A stretch of 64,000 nt of DNA from Lachnospiraceae bacterium (GTDB lineage Bacteria > Bacillota > Clostridia > Lachnospirales > Anaerotignaceae), in contig DPJA01000038.1 of NCBI GenBank assembly GCA_003543235.1, forward strand, positions 378,231 through 442,230, read 5' to 3'. The position numbers and the translations under genes were made by a program. Of the stretch, positions 25,878-35,301 are shown piece by piece (the first letter of the stretch is position 1; each line of letters starts with the position of its first letter). The notes under the pieces were generated by a model. It had not been told where the DNA came from. It saw nothing but the letters and a program-made list of their open reading frames with translations, and ran no database searches.

Positions 25878-26126
25878 TTACTCAGTGATAACGCCAGCCT
25901 TCTTTAATAAAGCCTTTGCTGTGTCAGATGGCTGAGCACCTGTACCAAGCCACTTTTTAGCTTCATCAGCGTCTACTTTTAACTCAACTGGTTCTTTAAG
26001 TGGGTTATAATAACCGATTTCAGCGATTGACTTACCATTTCTTGGTGTTCTTGAATCTGCAACTACTATTCTATAAAACGGTGCCTTTTTAGCGCCTAAT
26101 CTTTTTAATCTGATTCTTACTGCCAT
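25878..26126 (-). CDS. rpsP: 30S ribosomal protein S16
   Basis: An 82-residue protein beginning MAVRIRLKRLGAKKAPFYRI with the VVADSRTPRNGK motif, typical of S16. It binds 16S rRNA in the lower body of the 30S subunit. It follows ffh and precedes khpA-rimM-trmD, the usual order. Confidence 0.98.
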   Translation of the reverse strand: MAVRIRLKRLGAKKAPFYRIVVADSRTPRNGKSIAEIGYYNPLKEPVELKVDADEAKKWLGTGAQPSDTAKALLKKAGVITE

Positions 26127-26164
26127 TGTATTTCACCTCCCGTAAAAATATTGTTGGTTATTTA

Positions 26165-27502
26165 TTAAAAAGGAAATTTAAACTTTCCCTTTTTACCTTT
26201 TGTCATAGAGCTCATTTGCTTCATCATTTTTTTCATATCTTCAAACTGCTTCAAAAGACGATTAACCTCGGCAATAGTTCTGCCACTGCCGTTTGCAATT
26301 CGTTTTTTACGTGGTCCATTAAGTAATGACGGATTATTTCTTTCATCTTTAGTCATACTTTGAATAATTGCCTCAAGGTGTTTCATTTCCTTCTCGGTAT
26401 CCACGTTATTAAGTGCATCCATGTTTATTTGGCTCATACCAGGTATCATGCCAAGAAGGTCTTTCAACGGACCCATTTTTTTAATCTGCTGCATTTGGCT
26501 TAAAAAATCATCTAGTGTAAAATCATTTTCACGCAATTTTTTTTCAAGCTCTGCCGATTCTTTTTCATCTATGTTCATCTGTGCTTTTTCAATAAGAGAA
26601 AGCACATCGCCCATTCCTAAAATTCTGCTTGCCATACGGTCTGGATAAAATGGCTCAAGGTCCTCCATTTTTTCGCCCATACCAATGTATTTAATTGGCT
26701 TGTTTGTAACACTTCTAACTGAAAGTGCTGCACCGCCACGAGCATCACCATCTAGCTTAGTCATTATAATTCCGTCTACACCAAGCTGTCCATCAAAGCT
26801 TTCAGCAACCGTAACCGCATCCTGACCTGTCATTGCATCAACCACAAGCAATATCTCCTGAGGTCTTACTTCTGCCTTAATATTTTTCAGTTCGTCCATC
26901 AGTTCTTCATTTATGTGAAGACGACCTGCGGTATCAATAAGTATAACATCGTTTTTATTTTGTGCTGCATATTCCAGTGCTTTTTTTGAAATTTCAACTG
27001 GGCTTAGTTTATCACCCATTTCAAAAACTGGGATATTGTAGTTTTTACCTACTACTTGCAACTGTTTAATAGCCGCTGGCCTGTAAACGTCACAGGCTAC
27101 AAGCAGTGGATTTCTGCCTTCTTTTTTAAGCAAACCAGCAAGCTTTCCACTTGAGGTGGTTTTACCCGCACCTTGCAAACCGACCATCATATAAACTGTA
27201 GGTGGCTTTGCTGCAAAGGTAAGCTTACTTTGTGTAGAACCCATAAGGTCTACAAGTTCTTCATTTACTATTTTAATTACGTGCTGGCCTGGTGTAAGGC
27301 TATCCATAACCTCAATACCAACGGCTCTTTCAGTAACCTTGTTAACAAACTGCTTAACAATTTTAAAGTTAACGTCTGCTTCAAGCAAAGCAATTTTAAC
27401 TTCTCGCATTGCCGCCTTAACGTCACTTTCTGTAAGTTTGCCTTTTCCCTTAAGCTGCTTGAAAACTTCCTGAAGCTTATTTGAAAGGTTTTCAAATGCC
27501 AT
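26165..27502 (-). CDS. ffh: Signal recognition particle protein Ffh
   Basis: A 445-residue SRP54 GTPase with N domain, G domain (GLQGAGKTTSSGKLA, DTAGRLHI, TKLDGDARGG) and a methionine-rich M domain (about 325-445) that binds SRP RNA and signal sequences. It targets nascent membrane proteins to FtsY. The ATG at 27502 follows AAGGAGG; an open frame extends further upstream without support. It sits just after ylxM. Confidence 0.97.
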   Translation of the reverse strand: MAFENLSNKLQEVFKQLKGKGKLTESDVKAAMREVKIALLEADVNFKIVKQFVNKVTERAVGIEVMDSLTPGQHVIKIVNEELVDLMGSTQSKLTFAAKPPTVYMMVGLQGAGKTTSSGKLAGLLKKEGRNPLLVACDVYRPAAIKQLQVVGKNYNIPVFEMGDKLSPVEISKKALEYAAQNKNDVILIDTAGRLHINEELMDELKNIKAEVRPQEILLVVDAMTGQDAVTVAESFDGQLGVDGIIMTKLDGDARGGAALSVRSVTNKPIKYIGMGEKMEDLEPFYPDRMASRILGMGDVLSLIEKAQMNIDEKESAELEKKLRENDFTLDDFLSQMQQIKKMGPLKDLLGMIPGMSQINMDALNNVDTEKEMKHLEAIIQSMTKDERNNPSLLNGPRKKRIANGSGRTIAEVNRLLKQFEDMKKMMKQMSSMTKGKKGKFKFPF

Positions 27503-27515
27503 AAAAGCAGCCTCC

Positions 27516-27869
27516 TTAATCCAAAATTTCGTCTGCAATTTTTTTAATTTCTTCTATTTTATTTATTGCGAAATTATCTAAAGTATGATTTTTTTCTATT
27601 TCTTCAACCAAGTTTTTTATTTTTTTCACTGAAAATTTTTGTTCTGTAAATTTTTCCACAAGTTTAAGCTTTTCTTCATAATCGAACAAAATTTTTTCAG
27701 TTCTTTTAACCTGATCACGCACAGCCTGACGGCTGATGTCAAGCTCACAGCCTATTTCTGTAAGGGATAAATCGTTAAGATGAAACAGTTCAAAAATATT
27801 TTTTTGTTTTTCTGTCAATAGCTCTCCATAAAAATCGAAAAGCAGTGTTGCCCTTAGTATTTCATCCAT
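27516..27869 (-). CDS. ylxM: YlxM family putative DNA-binding protein
   Basis: A 117-residue protein with a sigma-region-4-like helix-turn-helix (LNDLSLTEIGCELDISRQAVRDQVKR) and a C-terminal helical part. YlxM is encoded ahead of ffh in most Firmicutes and is reported to influence SRP GTPase activity. The start at 27869 follows GGCGGTG. It is the first gene of the ylxM-ffh-rpsP-khpA-rimM-trmD-murA run, behind a strong promoter. Confidence 0.92.
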   Translation of the reverse strand: MDEILRATLLFDFYGELLTEKQKNIFELFHLNDLSLTEIGCELDISRQAVRDQVKRTEKILFDYEEKLKLVEKFTEQKFSVKKIKNLVEEIEKNHTLDNFAINKIEEIKKIADEILD

Positions 27870-27903
27870 TTTTACACCGCCAAACACATAAAGCTGTAAA
27901 GCC

Positions 27904-27966
27904 TTTTTACTTTACTTAGGTTATAATACACTATAACATATTTTTTGTCAAGTATTTTTACTTTAC
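27904..27966 (-). promoter_or_regulatory. SigmaA promoter of ylxM-ffh flanked by direct repeats
   Basis: On the minus strand a consensus TTGACA (27946-27951) lies 17 bases before TATTAT (27923-27928). An identical 12-base sequence, GTAAAGTAAAAA, occurs just upstream of the -35 (27955-27966) and again at the expected transcription start (27904-27915), exactly 51 bases apart. The promoter is well supported; the repeats as an operator are a guess. Confidence 0.8.
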
Positions 27967-27979
27967 AATTTTTATGATT

Positions 27980-29170
27980 TTATTCCTCACCAAACAACGC
28001 TTTAGCAAAACTTCTTGCATCAAATTTCTGTAAATCTTCAATGCTTTCACCAACACCTATGTATCTAACAGGTATTTTAAGCTCGCTTTTAATTGCAACC
28101 ACAATACCACCTTTTGCAGTACCATCAAGCTTAGTTAAAACAATACCCGTTATGTCTGCCACCTCTTTAAAAAGCTTTGCCTGCTGCATAGCATTCTGTC
28201 CTGTTGTTGCGTCCAATACAAGGTATGTTTCCTTATGTGCTGATGGATACTCACGCTCTATAACCTTTGAAATCTTTTTAAGTTCCTCCATAAGATTTTT
28301 CTTGTTATGAAGTCTTCCAGCAGTATCGCATATAAGCACGTCAGTTTTTCTGTTTTTCGCCGCATTTACTGCATCAAACACAACTGCCGCAGGGTCACTG
28401 TTTTCCTCATGCTTAATTACCTCAATGCCACTTCTTTCTCCCCATACCTCTAGCTGGTCTATTGCCGCCGCACGGAAAGTATCTGCTGCACCTAAAAGCA
28501 CTGTTTTGCCCTCTGCTTTAAGGTTGTTGGAAAGCTTGCCTATTGTTGTTGTTTTACCCACGCCATTAACACCAATTACAAGCAATACCGTTGGCGTTTC
28601 AACATCATATTCCTCGTCAGCACCTTCCAAAAGTATGTTGCTTATTTCATCCACAAGCATACCTTTAATGCGGGAAGGGTCTGTTATCCCTTCTTTTTTA
28701 ACACGTTTGCGAAGATTGTCAATTATGTTCATTGTGGTTTCAACACCCATGTCAGCCATAATAAGAATTTCTTCAAGTTCTTCAAATAAATCCTCATCAA
28801 TTTTGGTAAATGCACTAAGCATACCATCAACACTGCCTAAAATGCTGTTTCTTGTTTTGTTTAATCCTTCTTTAAGTCGAGCAAAAAGACCCTTTTTCTC
28901 TTTTTGAGGAACTTCAACAACAAACTCATCTATAGCAGGTTCTACAATCGGCTCTTCGACAATCGGCTCTTCTGTAACTGACTCTTCTACAATTGGCTCT
29001 TCTATAACTGGCTCTTCTACAATTGGTTCTTCGATAATCGGTTCTTCTATAATTGGTTCTTCTATAATTGGCTCTTCTACTACAATATCTTCTACTACAT
29101 TTTCAACTGTTGGTGGCTGTATCGCCTCAACATTTTTGTTTTTAGATTTTAAGAAATCAAACAAACCCAT
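27980..29170 (-). CDS. ftsY: Signal recognition particle receptor FtsY
   Basis: A 396-residue SRP receptor GTPase. An N-terminal membrane-binding stretch MGLFDFLKSK is followed by an acidic repeat region (residues 31-80) and the NG domain with GVNGVGKTTT, DTAGRLHNK and TKLDGTAKGG. It docks Ffh-ribosome complexes at the membrane. The ATG at 29170 follows AAAGGAG; the open frame extends 11 codons further. It lies directly downstream of smc, as in Bacillus. Confidence 0.97.
   Translation of the reverse strand: MGLFDFLKSKNKNVEAIQPPTVENVVEDIVVEEPIIEEPIIEEPIIEEPIVEEPVIEEPIVEESVTEEPIVEEPIVEPAIDEFVVEVPQKEKKGLFARLKEGLNKTRNSILGSVDGMLSAFTKIDEDLFEELEEILIMADMGVETTMNIIDNLRKRVKKEGITDPSRIKGMLVDEISNILLEGADEEYDVETPTVLLVIGVNGVGKTTTIGKLSNNLKAEGKTVLLGAADTFRAAAIDQLEVWGERSGIEVIKHEENSDPAAVVFDAVNAAKNRKTDVLICDTAGRLHNKKNLMEELKKISKVIEREYPSAHKETYLVLDATTGQNAMQQAKLFKEVADITGIVLTKLDGTAKGGIVVAIKSELKIPVRYIGVGESIEDLQKFDARSFAKALFGEE
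28931..29080 (-). repeat. In-gene 15-base tandem repeat encoding EEPII-type units of FtsY
   Basis: Ten five-residue units of the form E-E-P-[IV]-[IV] (some degenerate, such as EESVT) follow one another in the acidic FtsY linker. At DNA level these are 15-base tandem repeats rich in TTCTTC on the plus strand, a likely site of slippage length variation. Confidence 0.85.
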
Positions 29171-29183
29171 ATTTTTAACTCCT

Positions 29184-32100
29184 TTACAAATTGGCTTCAT
29201 CAAATTTAACAGAAATAACTTTGCTTACACCCTGTTCCTGCATAGTAACACCATACATAACATCAGCAACCTCCATGGTTCCTTTTCTATGTGTAATAAC
29301 AATAAATTGTGTACCGTCTGAAAATTCGCCAAGATAATTTGCAAACCTCTTAACATTTGCATCATCAAGAGCTGCCTCAATTTCATCCAGTATACAAAAT
29401 GGTGAGGGCTTCATTTTTAAAATTGCAAACAAAATAGCAATAGCCGTTAAAGCTCGCTCTCCACCACTTAAAAGCATCATATTTTGCAGATTTTTGCCTG
29501 GTGGCTGTGCAATAATTTCAATTCCGCTTTCCAAAACGTTGCTTTCATCCACCATTTTCAAATAAGCCTTTCCTCCACCAAACATTTCTCTAAAAACAAT
29601 ATTAAAATTTTCAGAAATAAGTTTAAATTGCTCTTTAAACTGCTCCTGCATCATTATAGCAAGCTCAGTTATTATTTTTTGCAGCTTATCTTCAGCATTA
29701 ATTATGTCATTTCTCTGAGTAGTAAGAAATATGTATCTTTCATTAATTATTTTATACTCCTCAATAGCGTTGACGTTTACCGCACCCAACGCCTTAATTT
29801 CTACTTTAAGCTGCTTTGTAACGCCCGAAAGCTCCGTTGCTGATATGTGGTCATCATTCATAGCTTTCGCTTGCTGATATGTAACTTCATATTCCTCCCA
29901 AACATCACTGTAAATCCTATCTTTTTCCGCATTAAGATGCTCCAGCCTTGTTTCCATTTTAAACACGTCATTTTTAAGCTGGTTTATAGTTTCAAAATGC
30001 TGTTGTCGTTCTATCTCAGCTTTTAAAGTTTCTTCCTTAATATTATGCACTTTTTGGCTTAATTCATTTCTAAATGCTTCAAAGCTTTGTTGTTTTTCTT
30101 TATTTATGTTTATTTTGCTCTTGACTTCTTCAATTGCAGATTCTTTAAGCACACGTGTTGAAAAAAACTCGTCTTTTTCAATTGCAAGACGGTATATTTC
30201 CTCACCCAGACTTTTTTCTTCCATTTTTACACGGCGAAGATTTTCCATCACCGCATTTTTCTCCTGTTGGGAAGCAGAAAGAGAAACCTTGTACTCTGTA
30301 ATTGAGTTCAATATACTATCTCTAACAGTTTTATCACTTTGTATTGTATCATGATAATTCTCCAAAGCCTTATTGATTTCATCAATTTCATCCTCGGCAA
30401 CCTTCAACTTTTCAGAAAAGTCAGCTACATCGCTATTTGCGGTACTTATTTGCACCATTAAAGCACTTGACTCTAATTTAGAATTTTCGTGCCGCTGTTT
30501 TTTTTCAACAATGCCATTTTCATTTTGCAGTTTTTCCTGCTCCATGGAGGCAACTAGAATATGAATTTCCTGCAAGCTATTGCCTATTTCAGCCTTTTCT
30601 TTGTTTATTTCCTCAACCTTTTCTTGACTAAGGTTGATTTTATCAAACAGATTTTTAGAACTTTTCTCCAGAACTTTGATTTCTTCTTCAAGGTCAACTA
30701 TCTCTCGACTTCGACTAAAAATGTTAGATGTTTTTTTGGCAACACTTCCGCCTGTCATTGTTCCGCCTGGGTTAAGGACATCACCATCAAGGGTAACCAG
30801 CTTATACATATGCCTTGTTTTTGCTGCAAGTTTAAGAGCAAAATCCATATTTTCCATAATGACAACTCTGCCCAACAAGCTGCTCATAACATTTTCATAC
30901 TTGCTATTATATCCAACAAGGTTTTTTGCTATGCCTAAAACACCCTGTGCTTTAAGTACCTCTTCTTTGTCATTACCTAAATCCTTGCCTTTAATTACAG
31001 ACAATGGTAGAAATGTGCTTCGTCCCAAGAAATTTTTCTTCAGGTACTCTATGGCAATTTTAGCATCTTGTTCGTTTTCAGTAACAACATTTTGCAAAGC
31101 ACCGCCAATAGCAATTTCAATAGCCGTTTCATATTTCTGCTCAACGCTTATAAGCTCTCCTACTGCACCACAAATACCCATAAAACCATGGGTCCCTCGC
31201 AACTTCAAAATACTTTTAACACTTTTAAAAAAGCCATCATAGTCATTTTTCATTTCTGAAAGGACTTTGAATTTCGATTTACACTCGTTAAGGCGTGAAA
31301 TTTTTTGCTGATAAACTTTTTTGTTTTCAGAAATTTCACCTTCAATAATTTTTTTAGTTTCTTCTAGGCTTATCCTTCGGCTCTCTAGGCAACCTATTTC
31401 AGACTGCTTTTGCTCTATAAGCTTAATTAGTGCCTCAACTCTGGTTTGTGCATGATGAATTTGACTCTGAATATAGTCACCTTCATGGGAAATTTGGTCA
31501 TGCCTTTGTTGAAATTGCTGGTTCATTAACTGCAACCGCTGAATATTGCTTTTAAGGTCAGTTGTCATTTTGATTTTTTCCAGCATATCTGCCTTATAAT
31601 CCTCAATCTGCTCTTCGCTTTGTGCAAGCGTACTGGACAACTTGTTAAATTCCTCTTCCTTATCTGCAAGTCTTACGCTGATTGAAGAAAGACTAACATC
31701 TATAGCCATAAGTTTGGAACTATAAATGCTTTTCTCATTTTTAAAATCTTCAATTTTTTTCTGCTTGTCGCCTGTGCCAACCTCAATACGTTTAATATTT
31801 ATTTCTATATTTTGTATCTGCTCTGTACAAAGCTTTATTTCTCCATCATTTTTTTCAAGTTCAGTTGCAAGGTTAGATATGTCACTATTTAATTTTTCAA
31901 TTTCCCCTAAAAGCTTTTCTTCAGATTCCTTAAGCTTTTTAATTTCCTCATTTTCAGCCTCGTAGGCATTCTTTTCATCCTCAATGTTGCCCGTAGAAAT
32001 TTTCTTATTTTGCTCCATCTGAGCAATCTCTTTTTCCAACTTATCAGCTTGAATATAAAAATTACATATTTCGTACTTTTTAAGTTGCTCCTTCAGTGTA

Positions 32101-32747
32101 AGATATTTTTTTGCCACCTCGGATTGTTTTTCCAATGGTTCAAGCTTCAATTCAAGCTCGTTTATTATGTCTTCAACCCTAATTAAATTTTGATGTTCCT
32201 TTTCAAGCTTGGCTATTGCTTCAAATCGGCGGTTTCTAAACTTAACAATGCCTGCAGCTTCTTCAAAAAGCCTTCTTCTATCCTCACCCTTGGAACTTAA
32301 AATCTCATCAATTCGCCCTTGTCCAATAATGGAATACCCCTCTTTGCCAACGCCCGTATCCATAAAAAGTTCGTGAATATCTTTAAGTCGGCAGGTTATA
32401 CCATTTATGGTGTATTTACTCTCGCCCGAACGGTACACAGTTCTAGTTACAGTAATTTCCGAATAATCCAAGGGCATCTTGTGGTCCTCGTTGTCAAGTG
32501 TAAGTGATACCTCGGCAAATCCCAATGCCTTACGGTTAGCTGTGCCCGCAAAAATAACGTCCTCCATCTTATCACCACGAAGACTTTTTGCCCTTTGTTC
32601 ACCCAACACCCACCTTACCGAGTCAGAAATGTTGCTCTTTCCACTTCCGTTAGGGCCAACAACAGTTGTTATTCCTTTATTAAATTCCAGTTTCACCTTT
32701 TCCGGGAACGACTTAAAGCCTTGTAAATCAAGCCGTTTAAGATACAT
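29184..32747 (-). CDS. smc: Chromosome segregation protein SMC
   Basis: A 1187-residue SMC ATPase with N-terminal Walker A GPNGSGKSNI, two long coiled coils, a central hinge (about 505-670, with THGFMGICGAVGELI and LDGDVLNPGGTMTGG), and C-terminal signature LSGGERALTAIAILFA and Walker B CILDEIEAAL. With ScpA/ScpB it condenses and segregates the chromosome. It overlaps the start region of ftsY closely and follows rluD-like; the rnc gene often found next to smc is absent here. Confidence 0.97.
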   Translation of the reverse strand: MYLKRLDLQGFKSFPEKVKLEFNKGITTVVGPNGSGKSNISDSVRWVLGEQRAKSLRGDKMEDVIFAGTANRKALGFAEVSLTLDNEDHKMPLDYSEITVTRTVYRSGESKYTINGITCRLKDIHELFMDTGVGKEGYSIIGQGRIDEILSSKGEDRRRLFEEAAGIVKFRNRRFEAIAKLEKEHQNLIRVEDIINELELKLEPLEKQSEVAKKYLTLKEQLKKYEICNFYIQADKLEKEIAQMEQNKKISTGNIEDEKNAYEAENEEIKKLKESEEKLLGEIEKLNSDISNLATELEKNDGEIKLCTEQIQNIEINIKRIEVGTGDKQKKIEDFKNEKSIYSSKLMAIDVSLSSISVRLADKEEEFNKLSSTLAQSEEQIEDYKADMLEKIKMTTDLKSNIQRLQLMNQQFQQRHDQISHEGDYIQSQIHHAQTRVEALIKLIEQKQSEIGCLESRRISLEETKKIIEGEISENKKVYQQKISRLNECKSKFKVLSEMKNDYDGFFKSVKSILKLRGTHGFMGICGAVGELISVEQKYETAIEIAIGGALQNVVTENEQDAKIAIEYLKKNFLGRSTFLPLSVIKGKDLGNDKEEVLKAQGVLGIAKNLVGYNSKYENVMSSLLGRVVIMENMDFALKLAAKTRHMYKLVTLDGDVLNPGGTMTGGSVAKKTSNIFSRSREIVDLEEEIKVLEKSSKNLFDKINLSQEKVEEINKEKAEIGNSLQEIHILVASMEQEKLQNENGIVEKKQRHENSKLESSALMVQISTANSDVADFSEKLKVAEDEIDEINKALENYHDTIQSDKTVRDSILNSITEYKVSLSASQQEKNAVMENLRRVKMEEKSLGEEIYRLAIEKDEFFSTRVLKESAIEEVKSKININKEKQQSFEAFRNELSQKVHNIKEETLKAEIERQQHFETINQLKNDVFKMETRLEHLNAEKDRIYSDVWEEYEVTYQQAKAMNDDHISATELSGVTKQLKVEIKALGAVNVNAIEEYKIINERYIFLTTQRNDIINAEDKLQKIITELAIMMQEQFKEQFKLISENFNIVFREMFGGGKAYLKMVDESNVLESGIEIIAQPPGKNLQNMMLLSGGERALTAIAILFAILKMKPSPFCILDEIEAALDDANVKRFANYLGEFSDGTQFIVITHRKGTMEVADVMYGVTMQEQGVSKVISVKFDEANL

Positions 32748-32771
32748 ACTAACACCTCAAAAATACTACTT

Positions 32772-33695
32772 TTAATTATAAATTTGCTGTCTAAGTCTTT
32801 CAATCAGTTTTACAAAATAATCTGGTAATGGTGCTTCAAACTCCATATACTCCCCTGTTTCAGGATGAATAAAGCCCAAAATTCTTGCGTGCAAAACCTG
32901 CCCTTTTAGCTTAAATGACTGCTTAAATGTGCCATATACCTCGTCGCCTAAAAGCGGATGCCCTATGCTGGATAAATGAACCCTAATTTGATGGGTTCTG
33001 CCCGTTTCAAGCTGTGCCTCAATAAGACAATACTGCCCTATACGCTCTATTACTCTAACGTGAGTTACCGCATGACGACCTGCCATATTAATTGCCATTT
33101 TCTTTCTGTCTTTTGGATTTCGTGCAATAGGCTTATCTACAGTGATGCTGTCTTCTTTAATATTATTAAGCACAATGGCATTATATTTTCTTGTTATTGT
33201 ATGTTCAGCCAGCTGCAAAGCAAGGCTTCTATGTGCCATATCACTTTTTGCTACCATCAACACTCCAGATGTGTCTTTATCTATACGGTGTACAATTCCC
33301 GGACGCATACATCCATTTATGCCAGATAAATCCTCAGCACAATGGAACATAAGGGCATTAACAAGAGTACCTGTGTAATGTCCTGGTGCTGGGTGCACAA
33401 CCATACCTTGTGGCTTGTTTATAACAATAAGGTGCTTATCTTCATAAAGTATTTCTAACGGAATATCCTCTGCCAAAATTTCCAATGGTTCTGGGTCTGG
33501 TATAGATATGTCCAGTACATCGTCTTTTCTTAGCTTATAATTGCTTTTTACAGCTTTGGAGTTAACCAAAATGTTTTCGTTTTCAATGAGTTTTTGCACC
33601 TGACTTCGTGAAAGCTCGTCCTTAACTAACGCAATGTAGCTGTCTATCCTTTTACCTATATCTTCTTTTTCTACTGCAATTGTAAACATTTCCAT
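32772..33695 (-). CDS. RluA/RluD family 23S rRNA pseudouridine synthase
   Basis: A 307-residue protein with an N-terminal S4 RNA-binding domain (about 12-65) and the RluA catalytic core with HRIDKDTSGVLMVAKS, containing the catalytic Asp, plus GRTHQIRVHLSSIGHPLLGD. It isomerises specific uridines in large-subunit rRNA; Bacillus YlyB at the same position downstream of lspA is the nearest known relative. It follows lspA with an 11-base gap. Confidence 0.93.
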   Translation of the reverse strand: MEMFTIAVEKEDIGKRIDSYIALVKDELSRSQVQKLIENENILVNSKAVKSNYKLRKDDVLDISIPDPEPLEILAEDIPLEILYEDKHLIVINKPQGMVVHPAPGHYTGTLVNALMFHCAEDLSGINGCMRPGIVHRIDKDTSGVLMVAKSDMAHRSLALQLAEHTITRKYNAIVLNNIKEDSITVDKPIARNPKDRKKMAINMAGRHAVTHVRVIERIGQYCLIEAQLETGRTHQIRVHLSSIGHPLLGDEVYGTFKQSFKLKGQVLHARILGFIHPETGEYMEFEAPLPDYFVKLIERLRQQIYN

Positions 33696-33706
33696 TATTT
33701 TCTACC

Positions 33707-34189
33707 TTAACCCTTCAAATTTGGCTCATCCTTAATTACCAAAAGCAACAACACCGCCAAAAGTATAGTTCCGGTTACAACATAAATATCAGCCACATTA
33801 AACACTGGATAATTTATAAACGTAAATTCAAAATAGTCAACCACATATCCACGCAAAAGCCTGTCTATAGCATTACCCCATGCCCCAGCCATAATAAGAA
33901 TAAGGGAAAATTTCAGAAAATTATGTGCACAATCCTTCTCTTTCATTTTCCGAAGATATATAATGACACCAATTGTCACAGCTATGGTAAGTAAAACAAA
34001 AAGCCATCTCTGCCCCTCAAGAATACCAAAAGCCGCACCTCTGTTTTCAACAAAAGTAAAGTCAAACCAACCCTTTATAACCGTTATATTGCCCATTGGT
34101 TTAAGGTGCGTAAGTGCTATATATTTTGAATATTGGTCCAGTGCTGTTAAAATAGCCACGCTTAGCAACACAATTATCAATTTAATCAC
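33707..34189 (-). CDS. lspA: Lipoprotein signal peptidase
   Basis: A 160-residue protein with four membrane helices and the catalytic aspartates in NAIDRLLRGYVVDYFEF and FNVADIYVVTG. It cleaves prolipoproteins after diacylglyceryl addition. Its start abuts the aroB stop codon and it precedes the rluD-like gene, as in Bacillus. Confidence 0.96.
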   Translation of the reverse strand: MIKLIIVLLSVAILTALDQYSKYIALTHLKPMGNITVIKGWFDFTFVENRGAAFGILEGQRWLFVLLTIAVTIGVIIYLRKMKEKDCAHNFLKFSLILIMAGAWGNAIDRLLRGYVVDYFEFTFINYPVFNVADIYVVTGTILLAVLLLLVIKDEPNLKG

Positions 34190-35281
34190 CTACATTTCCG
34201 TTTTAACTACATAATTAATTGCCGATATAATTTCTTTTTCCGTAACCTCATCAGTGCGAATGGTTTCACCCATTTTTTTAATAAAAACAAAACTTATTTT
34301 GTTGTTTTTAACTTTTTTGTCAAAAAACATTTGTCTGTAAACTGCCTCTGCTGATATTTCTTGAACATAAACAGGTAAATCAAAATATTTAAGTAAATCT
34401 ATATATTCTGCCAAAAATTCCTCTGTTAAATATCCACGACTTACACAAATTTGCAATACAGCAACCATGCCAATGGCAACACATTCACCATGGAGAAGTG
34501 TAAATTCTTTCACACTTTCTATTGCGTGACCTATTGTATGTCCAAAATTAAGTATTTCACGCAGACCGCCTTCTTTTTCATCCTTGCTTACCACATCAGC
34601 TTTTATTTTACAACATTCTCCAATAACAGTTGCCATTGTTGCTTCATCTAACGCCTTTATTTGTGCCTTGTTATTTTTGATGAATTCATAAAATTCAGAA
34701 GATGCAATAGGTCCATATTTAATCACTTCAGCCATGCCTGCGTTAAACTCCCTTACAGGCAAAGTTTTAAGAGTATTTATATTTATATACACAAAATCAG
34801 GCTGATAAAATGCACCAACCACGTTTTTTCCATTTTTATAATCAATGCCCACTTTACCGCCAACGCTGCTGTCAACCTGTGCTAACAGTGATGTAGGAAT
34901 TTGTATAAAGGTAACCCCTCGCATATATGTTGCCGCACCAAAGCCAGCCATATCACCACATACACCACCACCAAGACCTGCTATTACACTTTTTCTATCC
35001 AACTTTTTGTCCATAAAAAAATCATAAAAGTCTGCAATGGTATCAATGTTTTTGCTCTTTTCTCCAGCTTCAAATGTGCATATATTAATTTCAGAAAAGC
35101 TTTCCTCAAGAACATCTGCAACTTTTTTTGCATAAAGTGGTGCAACATTTGTGTCTGAAATTATACATAGCTTTCTTCCCCTTAGTCCCGCTTGCTCCAC
35201 TGCATTCCTAAGACCATCAAATTCATTTTCAAAACAAATAGGATACTCCTTATTTTCAGTTATCACTATAATATCTTTCAA
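34190..35281 (-). CDS. aroB: 3-dehydroquinate synthase
   Basis: A 363-residue NAD-dependent enzyme with GGGVCGDMAGFGAATYMRG, PTSLLAQVDSSVGGKVGID and the zinc-ligand region LNFGHTIGHAIE. It makes 3-dehydroquinate from DAHP, the step after the DAHP synthase at 7.6 kb. The frame opens with a GTG at 35290 that is part of the GAGGTG ribosome binding site; the TTG at 35281, six bases further, is the likely start. It is unusual in lying among division and export genes (between ylmH and lspA) rather than with aro genes. Confidence 0.95.
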   Translation of the reverse strand: MKDIIVITENKEYPICFENEFDGLRNAVEQAGLRGRKLCIISDTNVAPLYAKKVADVLEESFSEINICTFEAGEKSKNIDTIADFYDFFMDKKLDRKSVIAGLGGGVCGDMAGFGAATYMRGVTFIQIPTSLLAQVDSSVGGKVGIDYKNGKNVVGAFYQPDFVYININTLKTLPVREFNAGMAEVIKYGPIASSEFYEFIKNNKAQIKALDEATMATVIGECCKIKADVVSKDEKEGGLREILNFGHTIGHAIESVKEFTLLHGECVAIGMVAVLQICVSRGYLTEEFLAEYIDLLKYFDLPVYVQEISAEAVYRQMFFDKKVKNNKISFVFIKKMGETIRTDEVTEKEIISAINYVVKTEM

Positions 35282-35301
35282 TACAAACACCTCAAAATAT
35301 T

